64,000 nucleotides of DNA from Cyrtodaria siliqua (GCA_037043455.1 JAWPHD010000289.1:434001-498000); one strand, 5' to 3'. Shown: positions 1 to 10,367, numbered from the stretch's first letter. Numbers and translations: made by a program. The notes: generated by a model from the letters alone, not told the origin.

Positions 1-1080
1 TATTAGAGTTATCTCCCCCTTTTAAGCAAAACTCTTGTTTCTTTAAAAAATCGTTTTCGCTGAAACTAGAAGAGCTACAGGTCTAATATTTTGCACGTAT
101 TATACATTTAGGGTCCTCTACCAAGTATTTATAAAATGGTGACCCCAGGGTCAAATATGGCCCAGCCCCGGGGGGTAACATTTGTTCATACAGTTATATA
201 GGAAATCTTTAAAAAATAAATAATTTTCTCTAAAACTGTAAGAGCTAGAGGTCCCATATTATGCATGAAGCATAAGCTTATGGTCCACTAGCAAGTTTGT
301 TAAAATGTTGACCCTGGGGTCATATCTGGCTCCGCCCCAGGGGTCATATATTTACATAGAGTCATATAGAAACATCTTGAAAATCTCTTCTTTATAAAAA
401 AACAAGAGCCAGAGGTCTACTACTTTGCATATTGTACAAGCTTATGGTTCTCTACCACTTTTGTTCAAATCGTGACTGTGTCCAACTATGGCCCGGTTCT
501 GGGGTTAAAGTTGTACAAAGAGTTATATAGGAAAGTCCATAAAAATATTATTTTCTGATACTACAAGAGCTAGAGCTTCTAATACGATGCATGTAGCATA
601 AGAGTATCGATCTCTACCAATGTATTGTGTTCAAATGGTGATCTTATGGTCAAATTTCGCCCGGTCCCAGGGGTCACATATTTACATAGAGTTATGTAGG
701 AACGTCTATAAATATCTTCTCTGAAACTACAAGAGCTAGAGGTGTAATAAGCTACATGTAGCTTAAGATTATTGTCCTGTACCAACTAATTTAAATGGTG
801 TCCCTTGAATCAAGCCTGGAATCAAATTTGACCCTGACCCGGGGGTCACACTATAACATTGAATTATATAGGAAAACATATTCAAACAGCTTCTCTGATA
901 CTTCAAAAGCTAAATAATACTCGTAGTTCGCATGTACCATAAGCTTATGATTGTCTACCTAGTTTGTTTAAATGGCGACAATGGGGTCAAATATGGCCAC
1001 TACTGGGTCACAGTTTTACAGTATATATAAAGAAATTGTTGTTGTTTTTTAAAACATGAGAGCACTTTGAGACAAGGCGA
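1..1080 (+). repeat. ~165-bp tandem repeat array, left copy
   Basis: About six diverged monomers follow one another with a spacing near 165 bp. Each has the blocks 'agagctagaggtc', 'cataagcttatggtc', 'ctaccaagtttgtt', 'caaatggtgacc', 'ggggtcaaatatggccc' and 'gagttatataggaaa'. The array enters from the left window edge and fades at about 1080. The same monomer in reverse orientation occurs at 56680-57345, next to the other copy of the gene that follows this array, so it is part of an inverted duplication. No coding potential. Confidence 0.85.
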
Positions 1081-1602
1081 GTGGGTCTCTTGTTTATGGC
1101 TTGAAGTTGTACACTTTTCATAAAATCACTTCAAAAGTTTTAAGCGAACTGAAATATATAAAGAATGTGACTTTTGATAAGGTATTCCATTATGAAGACT
1201 TAGCCATGTTTACAAATCGCATATTGAATAAATTCACGAACTAAAATCACAAAGTAGACCACTGCATTTTCGACAAATTGCAAAAAAAAACAGAAAGAAC
1301 AAGAAAAGGTATTTTACGATTTAAATGTTGATTCTTAAGTGTTTGTTATACAAATTTTAAAATAACCCGCCAAATCACGACAAAATTACACTACAATCTC
1401 GATGCACTGGGTACCGATTCTTATCTGGAAGCGTTTATTATTTTTTTTATATCTTATACGTATGTTATATTGTCACATTAAGTAATATTATTTAAATCAG
1501 ATAATATGTACTGAGTATTCTTAATTGTCCTGTTTTATTCAAAGGCATTAATTGCCAAGTTTATCAAAACAGCAATGAGCTTGGCATATTTAGGGCTTGC
1601 AG

Positions 1603-1703
1603 GCATATTGCAACTCGACATACATGAACTTGATGCTAACTTGCTAGATAAGAGAGACCGTTGTGAACCCAGCTTCTTGGATATAACATTTATGACGGAT
1701 TAA
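1603..1703 (+). pseudogene. Candidate exon a of duplicated unknown gene, left copy
   Basis: A block beginning after an acceptor-like 'cttgcag' reads in one frame through LQLDIHELDANLLD and PSFLDITFMTD to a TAA. The inverted copy at 54103-54206 keeps the same frame, with a 6-bp in-frame difference, and conserves QLDIHE, ANLLD, PSF and DITFMT. Conservation of frame between copies is the only reason to think it coding. It is placed upstream of exon b in both copies. No convincing donor is seen here, and the frame ends at TAA, so this copy is taken as decayed. Product not recognised. Confidence 0.35.
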
Positions 1704-1754
1704 CATTTAGTTGTATGTATTTTAATGCAGTCATCCTGCTTGAGCGCATACAGC

Positions 1755-2002
1755 CTGTTGATGCAGTGGATAGGACTTTAAATTCAGAGAAGCCTGGTTC
1801 AAGCCTCACCGGAGCCAGCGAATTTTGTCGGTGTGTTCTTGGGCAAGACACTTTTACCCTCGTCCGTAAACCAGCCGATCCCGTGTATCGCTTGTTTTTT
1901 TTCTCCCATCATGTTAAAGAAACATAGGTGTCTATTCGTCAGTAGGGCAGGTTCCTAAATTCCTATATATCCACCCCCCCCCACCCCCTCTCTCTCTCCC
2001 TT
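1755..2002 (+). mobile_element. tRNA-derived SINE, 3'-truncated
   Basis: Begins with a tRNA-like head (B-box-like 'ggttcaagcctc') followed by the core 'cttgggcaagacactt', the 'ctcgtccgtaaacc' block and 'gtagggcaggttcc'. The 3' part and tail are deleted and replaced by a C-rich/CT-rich stretch at 1971-2000. The inverted counterpart at 53780-54096 sits at the same place relative to the exons, so this SINE predates the duplication. Confidence 0.8.
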
Positions 2003-2028
2003 CATTGGCAATACACCTTCTTTTTTAG

Positions 2029-2184
2029 GTAATAATCATTCCACTTGCGCTTGCATGCGCAAAAGTAGGGTTGATGCTTACTATCCTAGATTAATTCCAT
2101 ACTCTAAATCAAGTACGGAGAACATCACAACCTAAGCAGGTGATATTGTAACAACTGCACCAATACTAACACATATCTGCCATG
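2029..2184 (+). pseudogene. Exon b of duplicated unknown gene, decayed left copy
   Basis: Aligns along its length with the open exon b of the inverted copy (53386-53593). It keeps the acceptor 'ctttttttag' and donor 'ccatg|gtaagt'. The coding frame is broken: the ATG that starts MKDITTYK in the other copy is ACG here, and a 21-bp deletion leaves TAA right after the ITT codons. The end still reads IVTTAPILT in frame, close to LVTTAPILTNS in the other copy. This exon could not encode the same protein. Phase at the donor is 1, matching exon c. Confidence 0.6.
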
Positions 2185-2344
2185 GTAAGTAGTTAGTACA
2201 GTGATCTGGGTATCGACGCCTTGTGGTTCCCGGGCAAGAATATGACCACTGCATATCCAGGCATAGGGGTAAAAATTCCCGGAATTCATGTTAATTTTGT
2301 CATTTTTGTTCATTATTTTCATCATGAAACCTGTATTGTTTCAG

Positions 2345-2432
2345 GTGCTACTTCAGTGGTGGCAGTGATCGTGGCTCCAGCGAAAAATGGAGTGTTTACT
2401 AGAGAATTTGCAGCAACTCTGCAGTTCTGCAG
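2345..2432 (+). CDS. Exon c of duplicated unknown gene (partial CDS)
   Basis: An 88-nt exon flanked by a strong acceptor (tattgtttcag) and a near-consensus donor (CAG|GTAAGA). In the phase set by exon b it reads without a stop: ATSVVAVIVAPAKNGVF then TREFAATLQFC. It ends in phase 2, which fits the one-base start of exon d. The intron before it is only about 160 bp. The counterpart stretch in the inverted copy (between 53340 and 53380) is missing, so this is the only copy of exon c here. Function is unknown. The order of features across exons b-c-d (a LVTTAP strand, a G..SV..IVAP strand, a helix ending in FC, then DGRICP) loosely resembles family-49 glycosyltransferases such as LARGE/B4GAT1; that is a guess from memory of the family, not a match. 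Because flanking exons are decayed, it may be part of a pseudogene. Confidence 0.5.
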
Positions 2433-2439
2433 GTAAGAA

Positions 2440-3572
2440 GGTTCTAGGCACATTCTGCAAATTTTTATCTAGATGTTAATGAAGAGTGAGCCGTCGAATG
2501 TTCATTCCTGTTGGCGCCATATAACATGTTTGTGTTGGTGCGCCGTAAAACCCCAATTCAAATCAATTCATCTTCGTCGATTCTTTTTTCAGTAACACAA
2601 AAATGGTTCGTGCAAATGCATATACTACTATTTTTACATTTTATATGCAGAATTCTTTATTGTGTTGTATATGGGTGGGGTAATTCAGGTGTAAAAATCC
2701 TTAAAATATGCATAAATTGTAATTAAAAAGTATTAAAATAGACAACTTTTAAGATTTTGCGTTGCAATATGCAATGTTTACATCATGTATTTATGTGTAA
2801 TACATAATCCAAATGTGTAATCATAATAAGTATTGCCAGGACGCATAGGCCTAAAAAATACTTTTGTTAAAAAAAACACGTTAAACCCCACATTTCCTTT
2901 AACTAGAATCCTTTGGACTATGTGTCGTCTGTGCAATATATGTATATATCAGAACATGTTAATACTATTTAAGTTGCAGTTACTTTGAGGAAAGCTTATA
3001 CTTCCGGTTTGGCATGTGTCTCAACTTCATCTTGTTAACTGTTAATTACAATATTGTTGGGACGGGCCTTTATTAATGTTGGAAGAACTTGTGGCCCAAC
3101 CCTTTTGCTTGTATATAGAAGAAAAGCAATAAAATATGTTTAAAGTAACACATATGTGCAATGCCATGAACATTGCTTAGTACTTAATTTCATCAATATA
3201 TCATAACAATCCCTTATTCATATTATAATATTATTTAAATCATGTAGAAAGGTTGTAAATTACTGATTCTCACAAGTTTACACATATATTGTAAAAAATA
3301 TTAACTAAACTAAATGCATAAAAATGAGTCAATAGTGGGTGGGGTAAATTGACTTCTAATTTGAAGCAAAATAGAGATTTTAAACTGAATTCAGTGCTAA
3401 AAAAGAGCTTATTTACGCTTTATGTAACTCAATGAATTGTAAACTTAAGTGCATCTTTAAAAAGTACATCAATAAGTATTCACACAAGCATGACATTCAA
3501 AAAAGAACATCAAAAACTTATATGAAAGCGCTACAATGATAACCTATTAATGTTCGTTTTTTTTTATATAAG
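2440..3572 (+). other. Intron between exons c and d
   Basis: AT-rich sequence without open frames of note. About 2870-3560 aligns in reverse with 52620-53170, for instance at 'cctttggacta.gtgtcg..tgtgcaatatatgt', so it belongs to the inverted duplication. Nothing else is seen in it. Confidence 0.55.
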
Positions 3573-3662
3573 CTACCTGTTCCAGATTGCTATCATGGAA
3601 AAATGTAATCTTTAGATATTGCTCTTTTCAAAAAGTGATGGTAGAATTTGTCCCTTGAGTTG
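3573..3662 (+). pseudogene. Exon d of duplicated unknown gene, left copy with stop
   Basis: After 'tttttatataag' a 90-nt exon reads S-YLFQIAIMEKCNL, then TAG, then ILLFSKSDGRICPLS, ending at TTG|GTAACA. Its first base completes the codon left by exon c and it ends in phase 2. The inverted copy (52518-52603) has TAT where this one has TAG and stays open. A third copy at 57368-57466 has the same phases and a 9-bp in-frame length difference. Frame conservation across three copies supports real coding ancestry; the stop makes this copy defective. Confidence 0.55.
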
Positions 3663-3708
3663 GTAACAATATCGAAAATTTTGGGTCCTGGCTCAAGGCC
3701 TAAACGTT

Positions 3709-3928
3709 CAATAAAGCAAATAATTTAGGTTGATAAACTTTATTTAAAATGTAATAAATAGATTATTTAACTACTGGGCTCGATTATAGGGAAATCCTTC
3801 CCTCGATGTTAGTCGTGTTTTGTTTTTTCACTCATTCACAACGTTCGTTCTTGAAAAGAACAACACGTCTACCATCTCGTGAAGGATTTCCCTATAATCG
3901 ATCCCAGCAGTTAAATACTCTCTATTTA
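3709..3928. mobile_element. Foldback (palindromic) MITE-like element, copy 1
   Basis: Long inverted repeat: the left arm holds 'gattatttaactactggg' and 'cgattatagggaaatcctt', and the right arm holds their reverse complements ending 'cagttaaatactctctattt'. A loop of roughly 45 bp contains 'gttttttcactcattcac'. A second copy with the same arms and left flank ('acgttcaataaa', 'taaaatgtaataaatag') lies at 32434-32641. Two copies at unrelated places indicate a mobile foldback element without coding capacity. Confidence 0.8.
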
Positions 3929-4089
3929 TAGCAAACTGAAGTTACTTTCATTTTTATATTTGTGTTTTGTTTGACAAAATTCAATTCATTTATGTTGATC
4001 AATAAAGGAAAAAATAAACACTACATCATTTTGCAAAATATTTAAGAAATCCATATCATGTCATCGCATATATTTTCGTAAAAGTAGAT

Positions 4090-4460
4090 ATAAATTATAA
4101 ATCTCGAACAGGAAAAGCAGCATTCAACGATTTGATGAATGCAAGGCAAAATAAGGCATCTCAAACACGAAAGGGTTGACAATACGGCTACCATCTTTTA
4201 ACGGTTAGTGGAAAAAAAGCCAATGAGGGGTTTGAACCAGGTTCTAGGGTGCATCAAACCTCACTCTTTCCCTATTGTCATCCCAGTAACCGGGACAGTG
4301 TAAACAAAGATATCCCCGCCAGGTTATAATCTCTAACAAAGAAAACAGCGTTACTAGGCAATACAATTAAAACACATAAATGATCATGTATATATAATAT
4401 AAAAACCAAAGCCTAGAAAGCCACAAAGTAAGTACACATTTACAGACGAAACATCTTCAT
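4090..4460 (-). mobile_element. Old diverged copy of the RT-element 3' tail
   Basis: Shares with the younger tails the order (reverse strand) 'aaagggttgacaata', 'ggttctagggtgca', 'ccctattgtcatccca', 'ggacagtgtaaa' and 'gaaagccacaaag', but is much more diverged and says 'gtaaccggg' where young copies say 'ttaaaacagg'. It lies next to a young tail in opposite orientation at 4498. Non-coding. Confidence 0.7.
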
Positions 4461-4497
4461 TATTTTTATGACTGACATGCTGACGCTGCTCAGTTTA

Positions 4498-4973
4498 TTA
4501 GTCGTGCCGCCCTTAATGGTTTATTCTCTTACTGCTCTGGCTACTGCAAAGTCATTGAGTACCTTCATTGTGGCTTTCTAGGCTATTGTTTTTTTGTATT
4601 ATATTTACACGAGCATATTTGTGTTTTACTTATATTGCCTATTGATGCTGCCTTGTTGGTTAGATATTAGATCATGGCGGGGATTTCTTTATTTACACTG
4701 TCCTGTTTTAATGGGATGACAATAGGGTAAGTTTGAGGTTTGGTGCACCCTAGAACTGGTTTAAACCCCCAGTGGCCTACTTTGCCACTGACCGTTCCAA
4801 GGCGGTAGCCCTATTGTCAACCCTTTTTGTGTTTGTGATGTCGTTTGCATTTATTATTGCTTTTGCCTTCTTGTTTGTCTGTTTGCGTGTTTGTTTCTGT
4901 GTTTTGTGGTTTACTGTCCTCCTTGAATGCTACTTTCCCTATCCGATCTTTTTATATTTCTTATTAGACAGAC
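4498..4973 (+). mobile_element. RT-element 3' tail, truncated copy
   Basis: Nearly full tail from 'cccttaatggtttattctc' through 'gaaccggtt'-like and 'gtgccactgaccgttcc'-like blocks to the common 3' end 'ctttttatatttctta'. The tail is the untranslated 3' region of the RT element seen complete with coding sequence at 58515-60200. Small open frames inside are incidental. Confidence 0.85.
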
Positions 4974-5368
4974 AAAAATTCGTCATTATTTTTTCTTTTA
5001 AAAGTATCTTTATATTTCATTTGTAGACACACCATGTGTTGAACCAAATAAAACAATCCATAGCAAATCATTATTTATTTTAACCATAAAACTTGTTTTA
5101 TACATCAAACTTACCAAATGTCTATCAAAGTAACACTGGCGCCTTTTAAATTGTATATTTATTCTGACAATTCCAATTTAATGTATAAACTGCAAATAGT
5201 TCATACATTTTGTTTTCAAGCAAGTTAATATACAGACCCTGTTATATTTGTCGTCAATTCAGACTGTTACAGTATGCGTTAATTTGTCCTGTCCTGCAAA
5301 CTGATCCAGCGTCTCGTCTCCTCAAGTAACAGAGACGAACGTGTGTTCTCGTTTTCTTTGACGTTTGC

Positions 5369-5629
5369 ATAACGGGGTCCGAGTACTTTCATACCCCATC
5401 CAATCCCTTCTTCAAGAAGCGAAAACGGGGTTGGTTGGGCTATGAAATAAAACCTTAATTTCGGCTTTAAAAGTTTGCATATTGTAAAATAAAAACATTT
5501 AATAGGTGATTTTAAACAGATTATTGTATCTTTTCAGTAAAAATGTTTTTTAAGCGTAATATCCGTAATAACATCCTGTTATATAATCTTTCCCATCGCC
5601 TAATAGAATTAAGGCGGGGACACGTAATG
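5369..5629 (+). mobile_element. ATTACGTGGTCC MITE-like element, copy in U1
   Basis: About 260 bp with diverged terminal inverted repeats (cataacggggtccgagta / ggcggggacacgtaatg). Internal features are 'cataccccatccaa..ccttcttc' facing 'gttgg..gggctatgaaat', forming an inner hairpin, then 'aaaccttaatttcggctt' and 'aaaacatttaatag'. U2 and U3 lack it at the matching place (after the 'ccgttt..gttgaag' block), giving an empty site. Related copies are at 34811, 35384, 48115, 48512 and 49081. No transposase; non-autonomous. Confidence 0.8.
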
Positions 5630-6169
5630 GGGAATATCGATAGCGTTGATTACTTGAGCTGGCTGTTAATTTATGAACAACAATGTAGATTGTGGTTTTA
5701 TCTTGAGTATTGTAAATCGACCCACTATATTTCTGTGTGTGTTTGTGGTTGACTGTCGTCTTTGAATGCTACTTTTCCTGTTCGATTTGATATCTACTTT
5801 TAATATTTGTTAAGGGGTTCATGATTTTATTTCCAAACAACAATTATTTGAAATGGTTTTATTCAAGTTTAGCAGAAATAATTCCATTTAAGATAAAGTC
5901 ATGATATAAATTGCAAGGAAAACGTGACTTTTCATGAAATATACTGAAAGAAATAAGTTTAGAAAGTAAATAACATGGTAAATTCCATTGAGCAGATTCA
6001 TGGCTATGTGCTTCAGCCGCCATTAACAATATAATTAACATAATTAACAAGTATATGCAGGACATTATTTTTAAACCATATCTCTCAAAAAAAGTAGCAA
6101 CATGTTTTAATTTACCTGCTTTACAGAAATTATAATTTCGTTATTCGCGAAACCCTTACCTTCGACTTT

Positions 6170-6413
6170 TGTAACCGAAGGCCTCGGGTTCAATCCTCCC
6201 TGGTGCCACTGAGTTTCGTCGGTGTGTTCTTGGGCAAGACACTTTCCCTTAGGCTCGTCCGAGCACGTTACAAAAATCATAGGAATCTATTCGATAATAA
6301 GAGTAGGGCACGGTTCCCGGATTCCTATATATCCTTCCCCCATCTCTCTGGGGCGGCCCTAAATAGCCTATACTGTGTTGATGAGCCATTAAACAACATT
6401 CAATTCAATTCAA
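6170..6413 (+). mobile_element. tRNA-derived SINE, 5'-truncated, with target-site duplication
   Basis: Starts inside the tRNA-like head ('cctcgggttcaatcctccc'), then has the core 'cttgggcaagacactt', 'gagcacgtta', 'ggaatctattcgataat' and a 3' end of repeated 'aattc'. It is flanked by a direct repeat 'ttcgacttt' (6161-6169 and 6414-6422). U2 shows the unoccupied site near 11965 ('ctttcgtctttcttgc'). This is a clean retroposition event after U1 and U2 separated. Confidence 0.85.
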
Positions 6414-6756
6414 TTCGACTTTCTGGCCCCGGCATCAAGATAGGCCGGCTGATATGTTGTATATCTGTATAACGATCTAACCAAGCAATAAGTTAAATTA
6501 TGTCACACAAAACATGTTTACTGCTTCATATTGATTTTCAAGAGAAACCACAGACTTCCTCAAATAATGAAATATGACAGGAATTATTCCGCCATTCAGT
6601 CAAGGAGCGCTTAGTTGTTATGATAAAACATTTAATCATAGCAACATGTCTAAATATAAATAACATGTTGTTTTTCCTCAGAGATGAACACACATACGTT
6701 TACAAAATAAAACAGATATTTACAGGAAGTAAATTTTTTTTATTAAACATTACCAC

Positions 6757-6834
6757 TGTATTGATTACGTGAGACATCCTACAGCTGTACTGATTACGTG
6801 AGACATCCTACAGCTGTATTGATTACGTGAGACA
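6757..6834 (+). repeat. Three tandem copies of a ~29-bp unit in U1
   Basis: The unit 'attgattacgtgagacatcc' plus 'tacagctgt' occurs three times. U2 (about 12270) and U3 (about 24255) hold a single diverged copy of the same sequence, so the triplication is specific to U1. Confidence 0.8.
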
Positions 6835-7667
6835 TCCTTCGCAGTTATTATGATCATTTTTGTAATAAAAGCATAAAGCTATAATTTAAAAACTATATCC
6901 CAACCTTCAGATAATCAGACAGAAAACATTTCGTAAATAAAAACAAGAACACAAAGTATATAAAACGATGTGCAAAACGATACCTAAGTAATGCTGTGTA
7001 TGTGTTTGTTAAAATCTACTTACCTTTGCAGATATACTGGTTTGAAAGATAACCCTCTTAAAATGTCATTCGCGAAGTAAGTTGCTTAAGATCAAGAATT
7101 ATATTCAGATTTAGAGACAATTTTTCCATCGAGGAGTGTCATATACGTGTGTTACTGTCATCCTAGTTGACCTTACGCCAGTACTTAAAGTTCTCCGGCA
7201 ATGTTTTGTATCATGAACATGTTTATGTTTATTTAAATAGAAATCAATACACAACAATATATATTTACAATTCACACATTTCAAAATCTGTGAAAAGCGA
7301 GAACAAGATTTTATTATGACGTAGATAACTTTAAACAGGTAAATTCATCCACGAGTAAATGTATTTATCAATTTATCTGGCAACAGCTATGCAGCTATAC
7401 AATTCAGATTTAACTCATTTTCCCGTGCAGTCACGCAGTAGTAAAAGTAGTATCTACGTCATGCACCATAATACTTATTATAACATACAACTTAGTAGGG
7501 TTTTAAATATATTTTGCTCGCTGGGACTATCAAGAAATGTTCATATGATATTTAGGAGTTACATTTCTTACTTGATAATACCAGAAAAAGGGTAGTCGTT
7601 CATCTTTAAGTTCCGCACTATTGTTGATGCCGGAGTAAGATCATAATAGGTAGCATATAATCAAAAA

Positions 7668-7910
7668 ATATAAAAAGATCGGACAGGGAAAGTAGCATTC
7701 AAGGAGGACAGTCAACCACAAAACACAGAAACAAACACGCAAACAGACAAACAAGAAGGCAAAAGTAATAATAAATACAAACGACATCACAAACACAAAA
7801 GGGTTGACAATAGGGCTACCGCCTTTGAACGGTCAGTGGCAAATTAGGCCACTGGGGGTTTAAACCGGTTCTAGGGTGCACTAAACATCACACTTACCCG
7901 ACTGTCATCA
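7668..7910 (-). mobile_element. RT-element tail, short 5'-truncated copy
   Basis: Carries the common 3' end (reverse: 'aaaaatataaaaagatcgg') up to 'cttacccgactgtcatc', i.e. only the last ~240 bp of the tail. The copy at 21634-21880 stops at the same internal point. Confidence 0.85.
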
Positions 7911-8031
7911 GGGCTTACACGAGCTTAAGTTTGTCGGAGGTAACATATTGATTTTATTGGTTGAAATGAATTTTTACTGACTAGTCAATCAGATTATGTA
8001 TATGCTCAAATACCCTATACTTTTATTAAGA

Positions 8032-8603
8032 AATATAAAAAGATCGGACAGGGAAAGTAGCATTCAAGGAGGACAGTCAACCACAAAACACAGAAACAAA
8101 CATGCAAACAGACAAACAAGAAGGCAAAAGTAATAATAAAAGCAAACGACATCACAAACACAAAAGGATTGACAATAGGGCTACCGCCTTGGAACGGTCA
8201 GTGGCAAAGTAGGCCACTGGGTGTTTAAACCGGTTCTAGGGTGCACCAAACCTCATACTTACCCTACTGTCATCCCATTAAAACAGGACAGTGTAAATAA
8301 AGAAATTCCCGCCATGATCTAATCTCTAACCAACAAGGCAGCATCAATAGGCAATATAAATAAAACACAAATATGCTCGTGTAAATATAATACAAAAAAA
8401 CAATAGCCTAGAAAGCCACAATAAAGGTACTCAATGACTTGGCAGAAGCCAGAGCAGTAAGAGAATACACCATTAAGGACACGACAAGAAAGATCATGGA
8501 CAAACATCAAACGCCACCGTCCCAATGGGCTTTAGGTAGGCGTCATCATAGGGTCCACAGCCTGTCCGGTCATCGTACAATTATTGAGGAAAGCATAGTA
8601 GCG
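8032..8603 (-). mobile_element. RT-element 3' end: tail plus end of coding region
   Basis: Full tail in reverse, then the last codons of the RT protein, reading toward VDPMMTP and a stop, as in the copy at 9342-9359. It is truncated within the codons for 'ACLVVDPFTVRHYA', at 'gcatagtagcgaac'. It lies between U1 sequences that are joined in U3 ('acgccagta.tt' and 'tcatttctataacaat'), so it inserted in U1. Confidence 0.85.
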
Positions 8604-9135
8604 AACGATCATTTCTATAACAATACTTATCTTTTTCTAAAAGGATAACACAGAAACGAATATGTACAAAAAAGTAGTTGGAAATTCATTCACCTTTATT
8701 ATACAGACATGTACTCAAAAACTCAAATGGTGCACCCTACAGAATCACATCATCGAAGAATATATATTAAAATACAAAACAGCCGTATGAAAGAAAGAGA
8801 TAAGCATATTAATTCAATAATATAAGACCATATGTAATATATGTTTGAAAATACATATATTAACATGATTAAACCAGCATAGATTCATAAGTCGGTTTTC
8901 CATCAAAGAGCAAATATGTCATGATCACCTTAATGTACTAACACGGGCATCACGGCGACTCTGCGGCTGTAATAACGCTTGTAGTATGGTCGATGAAATT
9001 GCCTTTGATGAATGTATAGCATTACATCGTTTAATTTAGAACAAACAAAGGGGCGACGTTTTACCGCAATCTAACCTCCGATTAATGGAATTTAGAGTAC
9101 GGACAAGGTCACTAGTCACTAATTACACCATCACT

Positions 9136-9825
9136 ATGGTGATGTGATTTATAAACTTCGTAAGATTCTTGGTCATGATCACTTTCATACTATCTTTGTT
9201 AAACTTGTTAAAATGTTTATCAAAAGAGGTTATGACCTTATCATTTTGCAACGTACTGCATGCTTGGTGGTGGACCCTTTTACAGTTCGCCACTATGCTT
9301 TCCTCTTTAATTGTACGATGGCCAGACAGGCTGTGGACCCTATGATGACGCCTACCTAAAGCCCATTGGGACGGTGGCGTTTGGTGTTTGACTATGATCT
9401 TTCTTGTCGTACCCTTAATGGTTTATTCTCTTGTTGCTCTGGCTTCTGCCAAATCATGGAGTACCTTCATTGTGGCTTTCTAGGCTATTGTTTTTTTGTA
9501 TTATATTTACACGAGCATGTTTGTGTTTTACTTATATTGCCTATTGATGCTGCCTTGTTGGTTAGATATAAGATATGGCGGGGATTTCTTTATTTTAACT
9601 GTCCTGTTTTAATGGGATGACAGTAGGGTAAGTGTTGGGTTTGGTGCACTCTAGAACCGGTTTAAACCCCCAGTGACCTACTTTGCCACTGACCGTTCCA
9701 AGGTGGTAGCCCTATTGTCAACCCTTTTGTGTTTGTGATGTCGTTTGCTTTTATTATTACTTTTGCCTTCTTGTTTATCTGTTTGCATGTTTGTATCTGT
9801 GTTTGATGGTTGACTGTCATCTTGG
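9136..9825 (+). pseudogene. RT-element C-terminal coding end with 3' tail
   Basis: From 9144 the frame reads MIYKLRKILGHDHFHTIFVK, ...RTACLVVDPFTVRHY... and ends naturally VDPMMTPT-stop at 9359. These are the last ~70 residues of the reverse-transcriptase protein whose larger part is at 58515-59780. The tail then runs to about 9825 and diverges before the usual 3' end. The left border falls in U1 sequence 'aattacaccat', which is uninterrupted in U2 (13925), so this is a 5'-truncated insertion. Confidence 0.85.
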
Positions 9826-10191
9826 TCATATCTTCTTTGTTTATCATCCGATTTTGATAATTATTTCACCATTTTCCAGGTTTTTCAGAACCCTCAATAA
9901 TGAAGATTGTTTGGCTGTTTCGCTATATTCCCTTTAAAGTATTTTCTAGAGTTCTTCACCGATGGAGCAATTCCGGAATAGTCCTGCGTAATTACTGAAA
10001 TCGGCAGTATTTTAGGAGTTCTTACTTTGTGCAGATCAATTCTGGAATCTTCCATATTATTACATTGCGTATTTACAAATTGATGTCAGATTCTCATCTC
10101 CTCAAATAAGGGAAACGCACATATGTCGCCGTTTCCGTTGAAGTTAGGGAATAAGGATAACTCTGATTACTTGAGTTTGAGCTGAATGATG

Positions 10192-10367
10192 AATGTATGA
10201 ACTATGTATATTGTGGTTTTATACTGCCTATTAGTGAATGTATGAACTATGTATATTGTGGTTTTATACTGCCTATTAGTGAATGTATGAACTATGTATA
10301 TTGTGGTTTTATACTGCCTATTAGTGAATGTATGAACTATGTATATTGTGGTTTTATATTGCGTATT
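10192..10367 (+). repeat. 45-bp minisatellite, ~3.8 copies
   Basis: Almost identical units starting 'gaatgtatgaactatgtata' and containing 'ttgtggttttatactgccta'. Because 45 is a multiple of three, both strands stay open across the array; these frames are not genes. U1 (5665-5710) and U3 (19640-19680) have one diverged copy, so the expansion happened in U2 alone, and the near identity suggests recently. Confidence 0.9.

Larger units (their letters stand above)
5240..9135 (+). repeat. Tandem segmental duplication unit U1
   Basis: First of three direct, diverged copies of a multi-kb non-coding unit. Landmarks shared in the same order with U2 and U3: 'gtctcctcaa' (about 5315; U2 10100; U3 19540), 'ttgattacttgagct' (5645), the 'tttagcagaaataattcca' block (5868; U2 10455), 'tcaagagaaaccacagact' (6538; U2 12069; U3 24010), 'gacatcct' (6775), 'cagacagaaaaca' (6918), 'ccatcgaggagtgtcat' (7125; U3 24611), 'cttacgccagta' (7170; U3 24828), and 8762-9137 against U2 13560-13930. 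Insertions private to U1 are listed separately. No conserved open frame was found, so its role is unknown. Confidence 0.75.

Noticed and set aside
2381..2432. Exon c read in another frame (MECLLENLQQLC..) joins in phase with the GPCR exon at 40440 and would supply the missing first HRM cysteine
   Set aside because: The frame that agrees with exon b and exon d is different, and conservation of b and d in three copies supports that frame. The join to 40440 would need a 38-kb intron and a start without signal peptide. A chance phase match is likely.
9366..9620. Recurrent ~60-85-codon frame (..CSGFCQVIEYLHCGFLG..) in many tail copies
   Set aside because: It lies in the RT element's 3' tail, after the natural stop of the RT protein, and differs in frame and length between copies. 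Most likely untranslated.
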